A DNA stretch of 21,071 nt from Embleya sp040605455. GTDB lineage: Bacteria > Actinomycetota > Actinomycetes > Streptomycetales > Streptomycetaceae. The DNA lies in contig NZ_JBEXCV010000150.1 of the NCBI RefSeq assembly GCF_040605455.1, forward strand, positions 1 to 21,071, in the 5' to 3' direction. The notes under the pieces were generated by a model. It saw only the letters and a list, made by a program, of their open reading frames with translations. It was not told the origin of the DNA and ran no database searches. The translations under genes were made by a program, and so were the position numbers. Below are positions 10,258-18,779 of this stretch, one piece after another; positions within the stretch are counted from its first letter, which is position 1; the number at the start of each line of letters is the position of its first letter.

Positions 10258-11319
10258 ATGGACGACGGTGTCGGCGCGAAGGCGTTGCACGACGCCCGGG
10301 TCGATGCGTTGCCGCGGGACTGGTCGGAGCGGTGGGAAGGGTCCGACAGGGACGTGCGCACCGTGGTGGCGGGGATGCCGGTGGAGGTGTGGGACGGTTT
10401 CGTGTACGACCGGGTGCCGTGGGGTCGGTTCGCTCACGCATACGGTTCGGGTGCGAACGTCCCGGACCTCCTGGAGCAGGTGCGTTCCGTCGAAGTCGTG
10501 ACGGCGGAGCGGTCGCTCCGGTCGTTGTGGGGCTCGATCTGTCATCAGGGCTCGCGGGGTTCGGTGGCGCCGCTGGTGGTGCCGTTCCTGTTGCGGATCG
10601 CCGCGGATCGCTGCGCGCATCCCCGCGTGGGCGCGCTGTTCCTGGTCGCGATGGTGGCGCGCTGTGATTGTCAGGAGGATTCCCGCGCCGATCTGTTGCG
10701 GGTGGCCGATTCCGACGACGACCACGGACACTTCGATGTGGGCGGCTACTTCCAGAACTGGACCGTGGAGGCGGCGCGCGACGCGATCGCCGCGGACGCG
10801 CACCTTCCGATCGCGCTCCTTCACGACCCGGACCCCGATGTCCGGGTGGCGGCCGCGTACGCCCTGGCCGCGGCCTCGGGTCGGGCCGGGGAGATCTCCG
10901 CCGCCCTGCACGACCGCTTCCGGATCGAGGACCACGCGCGTGTACGCGCGAGCCTGGTCCTGGCGATCGCGCAGTCGGCCCGGGAACACCGACACGAGGA
11001 CGCCGCCGTCTTCACCCGCGCCCTGTGGTCGGACCCCGCGCGCCCGGCCGAGGTCCGGGTGGGCGCCGCCCTGGGGTGGTTGTGTCTGGTCGAGGACCCC
11101 GTGCCCGACGACCTGCGCGCCGTCCTCGACGCGTGCGTCACCCCCGAACTCGACCGTGCGATGGCCTCGGTGCCCTGGCTGGGCCGGGTCGACCGCGACG
11201 GCGCCGGATCGACCCACATCCTGCGGCAGTTGCTCGATCCGGACCCGTTCCGCCGTTCGGTGGCCGACGGCCGCCTGTGGGCGGAGGCCGAGGGCTGCGC
11301 CGACGACCCGCCCTTTTGA
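10258..11319 (+). CDS. HEAT-repeat domain protein, 353 aa
   Basis: ATG 10258 follows GGGGGAGGGG by about 6 nt; a further upstream in-frame ATG at 10216 lacks such a site. The protein is all-helical. The segment LWGSICHQGSRG followed by APLVVPFLLRI is typical of an actinobacterial HEAT-repeat family. Later repeats include DPDPDVRVAAAYALAAASG (about residue 198) and PAEVRVGAALGWLCLVED (about 278). It is probably a cytosolic protein-protein interaction scaffold with no catalytic motif. It converges on the DUF6461-like gene 100 nt away. Confidence 0.75.
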   Translation: MDDGVGAKALHDARVDALPRDWSERWEGSDRDVRTVVAGMPVEVWDGFVYDRVPWGRFAHAYGSGANVPDLLEQVRSVEVVTAERSLRSLWGSICHQGSRGSVAPLVVPFLLRIAADRCAHPRVGALFLVAMVARCDCQEDSRADLLRVADSDDDHGHFDVGGYFQNWTVEAARDAIAADAHLPIALLHDPDPDVRVAAAYALAAASGRAGEISAALHDRFRIEDHARVRASLVLAIAQSAREHRHEDAAVFTRALWSDPARPAEVRVGAALGWLCLVEDPVPDDLRAVLDACVTPELDRAMASVPWLGRVDRDGAGSTHILRQLLDPDPFRRSVADGRLWAEAEGCADDPPF

Positions 11320-11420
11320 CGGCTCGGTGGCGGCTGCGGCGATCGGGCGCTTCGGCGGCGGTCCGCGTCGGTGTCTCGGCATTGCGGGAGGCGGGGAAGG
11401 AGCGGAATGCTTGCCGTCGT

Positions 11421-12113
11421 CTACTCGCCGGGTGGTTCGGCGACGGCCGTGGCCGTCAGGGTGATGGGTCCTGTGTCGGGGATCGGTTGTGGTGGCGAGG
11501 TGTCGACGGGTAGGGGTGCGGGGAGTCCTTCGCGCAGTCCGGCCGCGAGGAGTGCGCCGTGGACGACGAGGTCGTGGGGGAGGTCGAGGCCGAACACGGT
11601 CTCGGCCATGCGCAGTTCGCAACCCCGCGTCGGGGCGTCGTCGTCGGGGGGTGTGCCGTGCGGGGTGAGGAGCCCGGCGGCGATCATGTGGGGGAGGAGC
11701 CGGTCGGGGTCCGTGCCGAAGCGGTCCTCGGGAGCGTCTTCCTCGAAACCGCACACGACCTCGCCGTCCTCGGCGTGGATCAGGTACGCGACGGGGTTGC
11801 AGTCGCCGTACACGAGTACCGCCTCGGTGCCGGCGGAGACCGCGGCCAGGACACCGTCCTCGAATCCGCGGTTCCCGGTGGTTTCCACGGCGTACGCCCA
11901 TCCGCGCGAGGTGCCGGCCCGGATGGTCTCGACGCCGGTGTCGAAGTAGGTCTCGGTGGCGTCGACGAGCCCCATCGGCGCGGCCGTCGCCGGATCGCAG
12001 CCCAGGCGGGTCAGCAACTCCAGGGGCTCCAGGCCCCGGGCGAACGTCACGCAGTAGTCGGATCCGAACTCGCGGGCCTCGCGCAGCCACGCGATACCGT
12101 CCCAGGCACCCAT
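11421..12113 (-). CDS. DUF6461-like protein, 230 aa
   Basis: ATG 12113-12111 (MGAWDGIAWLREAREFGSDY) is chosen because the open frame upstream is Arg/Pro-rich and not protein-like. The pattern CVTFARGLEPLELLTRLG, then WAYAVETTGNRGF, AGTEAVLVYGDCNPVAYLIH and FGTDPDRLLPHMIAAGLL matches the layout of DUF6461 proteins of Streptomyces as I remember them. These are soluble proteins of unknown function, often found near other accessory genes. The C terminus ends in a Pro/Thr-rich tail. Family assignment is from memory and not verified. Confidence 0.6.
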   Translation of the reverse strand: MGAWDGIAWLREAREFGSDYCVTFARGLEPLELLTRLGCDPATAAPMGLVDATETYFDTGVETIRAGTSRGWAYAVETTGNRGFEDGVLAAVSAGTEAVLVYGDCNPVAYLIHAEDGEVVCGFEEDAPEDRFGTDPDRLLPHMIAAGLLTPHGTPPDDDAPTRGCELRMAETVFGLDLPHDLVVHGALLAAGLREGLPAPLPVDTSPPQPIPDTGPITLTATAVAEPPGE

Positions 12114-12423
12114 GCCCACACCGTAGGGCCGGTGTCCGACACCCGCCGCGCCACACACGTGGGGAAACGTGCCCGGCCCACTCGCGATCCGTGGGGCGGT
12201 GTCGGCGTTGTACGGCATCGGTGGACTCGACGGCCACCACGACGGCGTCCGCTTGGGCGACGCTCGCGTCCCGGACTCCCCGCGCACGTCGATGAAAGGG
12301 ACGGGTACACCCCGGCCGCGGCGTTCCTGCCGCTCGGCTACCGGCTCGACTCCTGCGCCACGATCGCCGTGGAGGTGGACGGCGAGGCGGCGGGGCTGTC
12401 CCGGCGCGGTGTGCGTTCGGCTC
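12114..12423. other. Intergenic stretch upstream of the DUF6461-like gene
   Basis: No gene supported. Several frames stay open only because of high GC; they are Arg/Pro-rich and lack start signals. It may hold decayed sequence continuing from the TniB-like remnant at 12424-12670. Confidence 0.35.
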
Positions 12424-12670
12424 AAGGACGGTTTCCCACCCCGGCGATCAACTCGTTGCAGAGTTCGCGTTTCCCGAGCCGGGCGGGGAACGCTCGTAGT
12501 CGATCAGCGAGGCCCCGTCCGGCCAGCCGGCCCCGCGTACCCCGCCGAACAACGATGCGGCGGCCACGTCGAACCCCGCGTACACGAATGTCACCCCGAT
12601 GCGCTCGGTGAGGTCCTTCAGCAGGTCGGCCGGTGCGTTCACTCCCACCTCCCCGACGAACCGTCACGTG
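12424..12670 (-). pseudogene. Remnant of a TniB-like transposition ATPase
   Basis: The minus-strand frame reading VGEVGVNAPADLLKDL, then ERIGVTFVYAGFDV and ASLFGGVRGAG resembles the segment after Walker B in TniB-type AAA ATPases (compare ERIPATFVYAGI.VE..GLF.GTRG). The frame has a TGA just upstream. It appears to shift near 12515, where the next frame continues FPARLGKRELCNELIAG before a stop at 12424. Only about 80 codons of a ~350-codon gene remain; no Walker A is seen. This is a fossil of a Tn7/Tn5053-type or related element. Confidence 0.5.
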
Positions 12671-12703
12671 CGGGCCCACGGGCCGCCGGCCGTTCCTGCG
12701 GGC

Positions 12704-13138
12704 TCAGCGGCTGTCGCTTCGGTTCTCGATGCCCGGTGCCGGAAGGAGGTGATCGAGCGAGCGGTAGTCGTCGTGGGTTCTGTCAGCGGGCGGTGAGTTG
12801 AGGATTCCGATGTAGACGGGTCCGCGGGTGGTTCGCGTCTGCAGCGCGGTCCACTGGTCGAGGTCGTGTTCGGCGTACGCGCGGACCAGGACGGCGAGTC
12901 GAATCTCGTGGGCCGGGGTGAACCGGTTCTCCCGCGCACCGAGCGGGGGCAGCAGGTGGTCGATCGAGTGGAAAGAGTCGTCGGTCATGTCCGGGAGGAG
13001 TGTGCGGAACACCTCGACGTACACGTCCCCGTACTTCGTCCGGGCCCGCAACAGGGTCAGCTCGTCGAGGGCGTGTTCGGCGTACTCGTGCAACACAACA
13101 AGGAGTTGCCTTCGATCAGCATCGTCGAACCCGGTCAT
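12704..13138 (-). CDS. Hypothetical protein made of two tandem ~60-residue repeats, 144 aa
   Basis: Start ATG 13138-13136 (MTGFDDADRRQLLVVL); GAGG lies 3-6 nt upstream. Residues 11-72 and 81-140 are copies of one unit. Both carry YAEH.LD, an RT pair, G.VY, DD, S(I/L)DHLLP and NR in the same order. The repeats are divergent at DNA level, so the duplication is old. It is acidic and soluble, without membrane segments. I do not recognise the family; the His/Asp-rich conserved positions could bind metal or simply be structural. It lies downstream of the ku fragment on the same strand after a 546-nt gap. Confidence 0.6.
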   Translation of the reverse strand: MTGFDDADRRQLLVVLHEYAEHALDELTLLRARTKYGDVYVEVFRTLLPDMTDDSFHSIDHLLPPLGARENRFTPAHEIRLAVLVRAYAEHDLDQWTALQTRTTRGPVYIGILNSPPADRTHDDYRSLDHLLPAPGIENRSDSR

Positions 13139-13684
13139 TGCCTCAGCGTACCGGTGCCCGTCCGGGAACCTCGCGAGGGCCGCTTTCCGCTCTCGGGCGC
13201 GCGACGCGCGATCCGCGCATCCCACGGATCGATACGCGTCGGGTCGAGTGCCACTCCAACCCAATGGCAATCCCCGCCCGCGCCTGCCCGTTCCCGTGTC
13301 GGGCGCACTGCCCCGGGACGTCCTCCGCGACGACCCGACCCCACTGCTCCCCAACGGCCCCGTCCGGATCGACCGGGGAACGTTCGAGTACACCCCTGGT
13401 CCGACTGCCGGGCGTTCGCGCCCCGTGGCTGCGCGAGATCCTTGCGAACCTCACGCACCACACGTCCGTCCGCCTCTTCCAGCGCCGGTAGGACCGACTC
13501 TCGGCAGCTGCCGACACGCGGTGCGAACGTAGCCAAGCCGACCCCATGCGTTCCGTTCGACGAACGCGCCGACCCGGTGTCGCGGACGACGCGGCGAATC
13601 GGGTCGCCGCCCACGTCCGCGATATGGAGGGACCCTTGACCGGCGCCCGGGTTCGACCGGTCCCGGCCGGGCGGGTGATCGGGT
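13139..13684. other. Gene-free stretch between ku fragment and the duplicated-repeat gene
   Basis: No gene supported on either strand; open frames are Arg/Pro-rich. No tRNA-like fold was seen. The hairpin at 13644-13673 next to the ku stop is the only clear structure. Confidence 0.4.
13644..13673 (-). terminator. Hairpin downstream of ku
   Basis: CGCCCGG (13644-13650) pairs with CCGGGCG (13667-13673), and an inner stem is possible in the loop. It begins 11 nt past the ku stop codon on the minus strand. Confidence 0.35.
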
Positions 13685-14442
13685 TCAGCCCGTCTTCTTG
13701 CGTGTTCGGGCCGCAGGGCCGTTCTTCCTCGTGCTGCCCGCGGTCTTGGACGCCGTGCGCTTCGCGGCCTTGGGGCGGTCCTTGGTGGCCGCCTCGACGC
13801 TGGCGGTGAGTGCGGACATCAGATCGACGACGTTCTCCGCGGTCGCGGTGCGTTCGGCGGCCTCGTCGGGGTGGGCGCCGGCGGCCTTGGCCTCGACCAG
13901 GGCGTCCAGTGCGCGTTGATAGTCGTCGTGTACATCAACAAGTTCGAAATCCTCGCTGAGCGTGTCCATCAGCGAGGCGGCCATCTTCAATTCCTGGGGG
14001 CGGATGGTGACCTTCTCCGTGGGGGCGATGCCCTCGGGGGCACGGAGTTCGTCCGGCCACAACATCGTCTGGAGGGTGAGGACCTCCCCTTGCACCCGGA
14101 CCAACGCCAGGCTTTCGCGGGTGGACAGGGTGATCTTGGTGACGGCCGCCCGGCCCTGTCCGGCTAGGGCCTCGCGGATGAGGACGTAAGGCTTGGTCGC
14201 GGTGGGCCCGGCGGGCCCGAGAAAGTAGGGCTTGGACAGGGCGAGCGGGTCGATGTCGGCCTCGTCGACGAACGCGAGCACGTCGACGATCTTCTTGCTG
14301 GGCAGCGGCAACTCGGCCATGTCCTCGTCGGTGAGCACGACTTGGCGCCCGTCCGAGGACTCGTAGGCCTTGGCGATCTCGGCGTAGGGGACCTCCTCCC
14401 CATCCAGCTCGCACACCCTCCGGTATCGGATTCGGCCACCGT
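13685..14442 (-). pseudogene. ku: ku, C-terminal fragment (non-homologous end-joining protein Ku)
   Basis: Ku is the ring-shaped dimer that binds double-strand ends and recruits ligase D. The fragment begins at GGRIRYRRVCELDGEEVPY and runs through the core: LTDEDMAELPLPSKKIVDVL, KPYVLIREALAGQG, TLQTMLWPDELRAPEG, RPQELKMAASLMDTLSEDF and DDYQRALDALVEAKAAG. It ends in a basic tail (KRTASKTAGSTRKNG...RTRKKTG), giving 251 residues from codon 14440 to the stop. The first 39 codons are missing here and are found at 20474-20590. Upstream in frame, from 14443 to 14605, the sequence is transposon DNA, not Ku. The joined product would be 290 aa, normal for bacterial Ku. Confidence 0.92.
14436..14442 (-). 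repeat. Left core/attachment site of the transposon
   Basis: On the minus strand ACGGTGG; the right junction (20469-20475) has ACGGCGG in the same ku reading frame. Joining the two ku halves at this core restores HESDGGRIRY. Confidence 0.65.
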
Positions 14443-14515
14443 TCTCGGGGGGTTCTCGCACTGTGGTGTGACGTCGTGCCCCGCCTTCTCGTTGAGGCTG
14501 GGACGACCGTTCTCG
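14442..14515 (+). repeat. Cluster of four TTCTCG repeats at the left transposon end
   Basis: TTCTCG occurs at 14442, 14453, 14486 and 14510. ACCGTTCTCGGG is perfectly repeated at 14438-14449 and 14506-14517. The outermost copy mirrors TTCTCTGGGGG at the right end (minus strand, 20468 inward). These are likely recombinase-binding sites. Confidence 0.55.
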
Positions 14516-14570
14516 GGTGGTGTGGCTCTGCGGTGGATCGTTGCGATCGATACGTGGAGGAGAGGCTGGA

Positions 14571-15737
14571 ATGCGCGCGTTTCCTGTGGTGATGCCGTCG
14601 GGCACCCGGTATTGGACGGTGCTGGACGACGAGTTGGCGGTGGTGGGCGACGTCGATCGGTTTCTGCGTGAACTGCGGTTGGCTCGTGGCCGGGCAGAGA
14701 CGACGACGAAGGCCTACGCGGAGGGCCTGTCGTTGTTCCTGGACTGGTGCGCGGCGACGGGTCGGGACTGGCGGACGGCGGCCCGGGACATGGGTTTGTT
14801 CATCGTGTGGTTGCGGTGGACACCGCGGGCGGGCGAGGTTCCGGTCGTGGTGGTGCCGGGTCCGGGTGGTGTGCCGGTGCGCGGGGAGAGTCGGATCAAC
14901 CGGGTGCTGACCGCGGTGCGGATGTTCCTGTTGCACGCGGTGGTGAACAAGGCGGCCCCGGGGTGGGTGTTGGAGCAGGTCTACGAGCTCGGCGACGATC
15001 GGGACCTGCCGCTCCGGGCGCGGGGCGAGAGCGGCGGCATGCGGTATCGGCTGCGCGCTCGTCATCGGGTGAACGAGCCGCAGACGGGCGTGGATCGGGC
15101 CTCGGACGAAGAGGTCGTGGCGATGTTCCTGGCGTGCCGGTCGGCGCGGGACCGGCTGATCGTGTTGTTGCTCTCGCGGGTGGGTCTGCGTCGCGGGCAG
15201 GTGGCCGGGCTGCGGCGCCGGGACCCGCACGTGGTGATGGACGCGCGTGCGCTGGGTTGCGACGTCTCGGGGGCACACGTGCACGTGGTGCGCCGGGACA
15301 ACGAGAACGGCGCGTGGTCGAAGTCGCGCAAGTCCCACGTGTTGCCGCTGGACTTCCTCGTGGTGCGTGCGTTCGACCAGTACGCCTTGGAGCGCCACGA
15401 ACTGCTCGGTGCGGGCGGCAGCGACTTCCTCCTGGTGAACCTGTTCCGGCCGCCGGTGGGTTCGCCCGTGACGCCGGACGCGATCGGCGAGTTGACGGAG
15501 TCGCTGGCACGCCGGGCGGGTCTGGAGCGTCGTATCGCGCCGCACATGATGCGGCACGCCATGGCGAGCAACGTCGCCGACGCCGGTGGGAGCCTGGACG
15601 AGGTCCAGGCTCTCCTCGGGCACGAGCACCCGGAGTCCGCGCGGCCGTACCTGCATCCGTCGGCGTCCCGGTTGCGGGCCGCCGTCGAGCGCGTGCCGGT
15701 ACCGCGCACCGTCGGCGCCGAAGGGGCCGGGCTGTGA
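14571..15737 (+). CDS. Tyrosine recombinase, TnpA-like, 388 aa
   Basis: The first recombinase of the element. ATG 14571 has GGAGGAGAGG about 6 nt upstream, better than the ATG at 14517. An N-terminal SAM-like core-binding domain (about 25-130; TKAYAEGLSLFLDWCAATG) is followed by the catalytic domain: Arg in SRVGLRRGQVAGL (about 206), Lys/beta-hairpin region WSKSRKSHVLPL, HMMRH (HxxR, about 324) and LGHEHPESARPYLH with the nucleophile Tyr (about 359). All key residues are present, so it should be active. Its stop overlaps the start of the next gene (GTGA). Length is close to Tn554 TnpA (361 aa). Confidence 0.9.
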   Translation: MRAFPVVMPSGTRYWTVLDDELAVVGDVDRFLRELRLARGRAETTTKAYAEGLSLFLDWCAATGRDWRTAARDMGLFIVWLRWTPRAGEVPVVVVPGPGGVPVRGESRINRVLTAVRMFLLHAVVNKAAPGWVLEQVYELGDDRDLPLRARGESGGMRYRLRARHRVNEPQTGVDRASDEEVVAMFLACRSARDRLIVLLLSRVGLRRGQVAGLRRRDPHVVMDARALGCDVSGAHVHVVRRDNENGAWSKSRKSHVLPLDFLVVRAFDQYALERHELLGAGGSDFLLVNLFRPPVGSPVTPDAIGELTESLARRAGLERRIAPHMMRHAMASNVADAGGSLDEVQALLGHEHPESARPYLHPSASRLRAAVERVPVPRTVGAEGAGL

Positions 15738-18208
15738 CCGCGACGCGTGTGATCCCGGCGCCCTCGGCGCGGCAGTGGGCCGACGATCCGATCGCGCGGG
15801 GACTGAAGGCCGAGTTCCTCGCGACCGTGTCCTGGGATCCCGTGAGCCGCAAGGTGACGTTTCCCCAGGAGCATCCCTTGCTGGGGTGGAAGAAGTGCCG
15901 GGTCCCGGGGTGCCTGGAGGGCGCGCCGGCGCGTGACCGGCTGTGTTGCTCGTGCCGCGGACGATGGCGCGCGGACGGGCGCCCCATCGAGGACTACCTG
16001 GCCGACACACGCAGGCGTTGGCGGCGTCTGTCCAAGCCGGAACCGTGCCGGGTCCGAGCGTGCGAACGCGTGTGGCGAAGCGCGGTCAAGCAGTTGTGCA
16101 CCGCCCACGACCACCAACGCAAGAACGTGCTCGGCCTCGCCCTGGAGGACTTCCTCCGCCATCCCGCGGCCACACCGCTGCCCTCCTACGGGCCGTGCCT
16201 GGTCGTGGCCTGCGACAGGCAACGCCAGGGCATCCGGTCCTCGTACTGCCAGGCACACGGCAACCGTCTGGCGTTCGCGCGCACCCACACTCCGGACATC
16301 GACGAGGAACGCTGGCGGCGCACGACACAACCGGTGAGCGAGGGCAACGTGATCGGCCTCCTGGGAATGCCCGACCGCGTCGTCGCCGAGCTGCTGTTCG
16401 GACTCCAGGAACGCACCCGCCTGGGCTACCGCACCCGCCACTACCAGTTCCACCCCCTGGTCCTCCTCCTGCGCAACGGCGAATACCCCTCCTTGCACGA
16501 CGTCGACCCCACACCTACACAGCGCGGAGTCCGGGGCCTGTTGAGCTCGCTGGTGGCGGCGGCGACCGGCGTGACACTTTCCGCCGAGGTCGAATGCCAC
16601 AAGGACGTGTGGGACGGGAGGGCCTTCGGCGTCCCCGGACGACTGCACTTCGGCCACATCCACCAACCCTGGCTGCGCGAGGCCGCGAAACGCTGGGCCG
16701 CGGACGACCTTCCCCAACGCCGCGGCGCCAGGCCCGCAAGCCCGGTCCAGGACGTCATCAACGCACTCGCGCGACTGTCGCAGAGCCTGCGATCACAGCG
16801 CGAGGACCACGGCCTGGACCCGCGTCACCTCGGGGCGCAGGACGTGAGCGCGTTCTGCAACCAACTCGCCCACCTCCAAGACCACAAGGAGATCACCGCG
16901 CGCACACGCCTGACGGTCTGCCGCGGCGTGCGCAACGCCCTGACGCGTATGCGCTCCTTGGGCCTGAACCGCGAGGGTGAGCCGCTGCACGGGCTGTCCG
17001 ACGACTTCGCCCTCACCGAGAGCCACATCCCCGACGATCCCGAGGACACCGAGACGGGCAAGGACCTCCCCGTCGAGGTCATGCGCGCCCTCGTGGCCCA
17101 GTTGGGACGCCTGGACGATCTGGCGACGAGCGAGGTCCGCACCGCGATCGAACTCGTCATCGACACCGGACGCCGTCCCGGGGAGATCTGCGCACTGCCC
17201 TGGGACTGCCTCGAACGCGACGGCGATGGCCATCCCGTGCTGATCTACTCCAACCTCAAGGGCAATCGACACCGGCGTCGCCTGCCGATCGCCGACGCCA
17301 CGGCCCGTCTGATCGTCGGCCAACAGGAACGCGTACGCGCACGCTTCCCCACCACCCCAAGTCACGAACTCGCCCTGTTGCCCGGCAAGATCGCCTGCCT
17401 CGAAGGACGCAAATGCGTGTCCGCGGGATGGGTGAGCGAGGTGCACCGTATGTGGATCGACACCCTGGACCCCATCCACGTCCCGGTCACCGCCCGCGCG
17501 GGCGAGCCTCGCACGACGGTGCCGTTCGACGCGCGCAGGATGTTCCTCTACGCCTACCGACACTCCTACGCCCAGCGTCATGCCGACGCGGGCGTGCCCG
17601 TCGACGTCCTGCGCGAACTGATGGACCACCGACAGATGAGCACCACCCAGGCGTACTACCGCGTCGGCGAGAGCCGCCGCCGCGAGGCCGTCGAACGGGT
17701 TACCGCGATGCAGTTCGACCGGCACGGCACTCGCGTGTGGCGCACGGCCCAGGCCCTGCTGGACTCCGAGCACACCCGTCGCGCCATGGGCGAGGTCACG
17801 GCGCCCTACGGGGTCTGCACCGAACCCTCGAACGTCGCCACAGGCGGACACGACTGCCCCGTGAGGTTCCGTTGTGTGGGCTGCGGCCACTTCCGCACCG
17901 ACATCTCCTACCTGCCCGACCTGGAGGCATACCTGGCCGACCTCCTGCGCAACCGTGAGCGGTTGGCGGCCTTCGTCCAAGCGGACGGCTGGGCGAAGGC
18001 CGAGGCGATGCCCTCGGACGAGGAGATCACCCGCGTTCGCCGTCTGGTCCGCCGCCTCAAGGAGGACCTGGACGAACTCACCGACGATGATCGAACGCAG
18101 ATCCGGGAGGCTGTCACCGTGGTCCGTCGGACCCGCCAGGTCGTCTCGCTCGGCCTGCCCCGCATCCGTCAGCCCCTGCCCGACATTCGCCCTGACAGGA
18201 TCGCATGA
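15734..18208 (+). CDS. Large tyrosine recombinase, TnpB-like, 824 aa
   Basis: GTG 15734 overlaps the previous TGA, so the two are translationally coupled. The N-terminal third has Cys/His clusters that look like zinc fingers (CRVPGCLEG...CCSC; CRVRACERVW...CTAH; CLVVACDRQ...CQAH). A core-binding region (about 330-430) precedes the catalytic domain: Arg in DTGRRPGEICAL (about 479), YAYRHSYAQRH (about 605) and LMDHRQMSTTQAYYRV with the nucleophile Tyr (about 640). The usual HxxRH box reads YxxRH. A C-terminal Cys4-type ribbon (CPVRFRCVGCGHFR) and helical tail follow. It is longer than Tn554 TnpB (630 aa) because of the zinc-finger region. It should work with the TnpA-like enzyme. Confidence 0.9.
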   Translation: MTATRVIPAPSARQWADDPIARGLKAEFLATVSWDPVSRKVTFPQEHPLLGWKKCRVPGCLEGAPARDRLCCSCRGRWRADGRPIEDYLADTRRRWRRLSKPEPCRVRACERVWRSAVKQLCTAHDHQRKNVLGLALEDFLRHPAATPLPSYGPCLVVACDRQRQGIRSSYCQAHGNRLAFARTHTPDIDEERWRRTTQPVSEGNVIGLLGMPDRVVAELLFGLQERTRLGYRTRHYQFHPLVLLLRNGEYPSLHDVDPTPTQRGVRGLLSSLVAAATGVTLSAEVECHKDVWDGRAFGVPGRLHFGHIHQPWLREAAKRWAADDLPQRRGARPASPVQDVINALARLSQSLRSQREDHGLDPRHLGAQDVSAFCNQLAHLQDHKEITARTRLTVCRGVRNALTRMRSLGLNREGEPLHGLSDDFALTESHIPDDPEDTETGKDLPVEVMRALVAQLGRLDDLATSEVRTAIELVIDTGRRPGEICALPWDCLERDGDGHPVLIYSNLKGNRHRRRLPIADATARLIVGQQERVRARFPTTPSHELALLPGKIACLEGRKCVSAGWVSEVHRMWIDTLDPIHVPVTARAGEPRTTVPFDARRMFLYAYRHSYAQRHADAGVPVDVLRELMDHRQMSTTQAYYRVGESRRREAVERVTAMQFDRHGTRVWRTAQALLDSEHTRRAMGEVTAPYGVCTEPSNVATGGHDCPVRFRCVGCGHFRTDISYLPDLEAYLADLLRNRERLAAFVQADGWAKAEAMPSDEEITRVRRLVRRLKEDLDELTDDDRTQIREAVTVVRRTRQVVSLGLPRIRQPLPDIRPDRIA

Positions 18209-18729
18209 ACAGCACCATGATCGATGGGCGGCGAGCCGACTCTGCCCGGCGGCGCGAACGCGTACTCAAGGCCATCGACGCCGTGCTCCGGACGGGCGAG
18301 GACATTACCGTCTCCTCGCTCGCCCGCGCGGCACGAGTGGATCGTACTTTCCTCTATCGCCACCGTGACCTGCTAGAACGCGTCCACGCCGCCGCCAATA
18401 CCCCCGTCGAGGAGGGCCGGATTGCAGCGGTCAGCCGGGCCTCGCTCCAAACCGACCTGGCGAACGCGCTGGAATGCAATAAGCGCCTCGCGGCACGGGT
18501 CCGACAGCTGGAGAACCGCCTATCGTCCCAGCTTGGCGACAGAGTCTGGGCGGAGTCCGGCCTCGGAGCGCCAGCCGACATCGACCAGCTCCAGCGACGC
18601 ATCACATTGCTTGAACAAGACCTCGTCGACACCAAGGGCAAGGTGGACGAACGCACAGAGGAACTTGAGGCTGCCCGCGCAGCCAACCGGGAACTGACGC
18701 GCGCTCTCAATTCGTCAGGGCCCGGATAG
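18205..18729 (+). CDS. DUF6262/TnpC-like transposition accessory protein, 174 aa
   Basis: ATG 18205 overlaps the stop of the large recombinase (ATGA). An HTH (about 32-55; ITVSSLARAARVDRTFLYRH) is followed by a long coiled coil (about 75-170) with heptads such as ALECNKRLAARVRQLENRL and ELEAARAANRELTRALN. This matches the DUF6262/TnpC-type third gene of Tn554-like elements, which is not essential for recombination in Tn554 but influences its frequency and orientation. It ends in a convergent arrangement with the cargo operon, 35 nt apart. Confidence 0.85.
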   Translation: MNSTMIDGRRADSARRRERVLKAIDAVLRTGEDITVSSLARAARVDRTFLYRHRDLLERVHAAANTPVEEGRIAAVSRASLQTDLANALECNKRLAARVRQLENRLSSQLGDRVWAESGLGAPADIDQLQRRITLLEQDLVDTKGKVDERTEELEAARAANRELTRALNSSGPG

Positions 18730-18740
18730 CCAGTTCGCGC

Positions 18741-18779
18741 GCTCGGTGGAGGTGGCCAGCTCGGTTACCTCTGCCGAGC
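18741..18779. terminator. Convergent hairpin between transposition and cargo operons
   Basis: GCTCGGTGGAGGT (18741-18753) pairs with ACCTCTGCCGAGC (18767-18779), 13 bp with two G-U pairs. It overlaps the last codons of the lysine-rich gene. A bidirectional terminator is plausible. Confidence 0.45.

Noticed and set aside
9379..12240. A very long minus-strand open frame leading into the small Cys-rich gene
   Set aside because: It crosses the HEAT, DUF6461 and HTH genes in the wrong frames and is Arg/Pro/His-rich; only its last 69 codons are credible.
14443..14605. An in-frame N-terminal extension of the ku C-terminal fragment
   Set aside because: The ~55 codons are transposon-end DNA antisense to the first recombinase and do not resemble Ku; they arise from the insertion.
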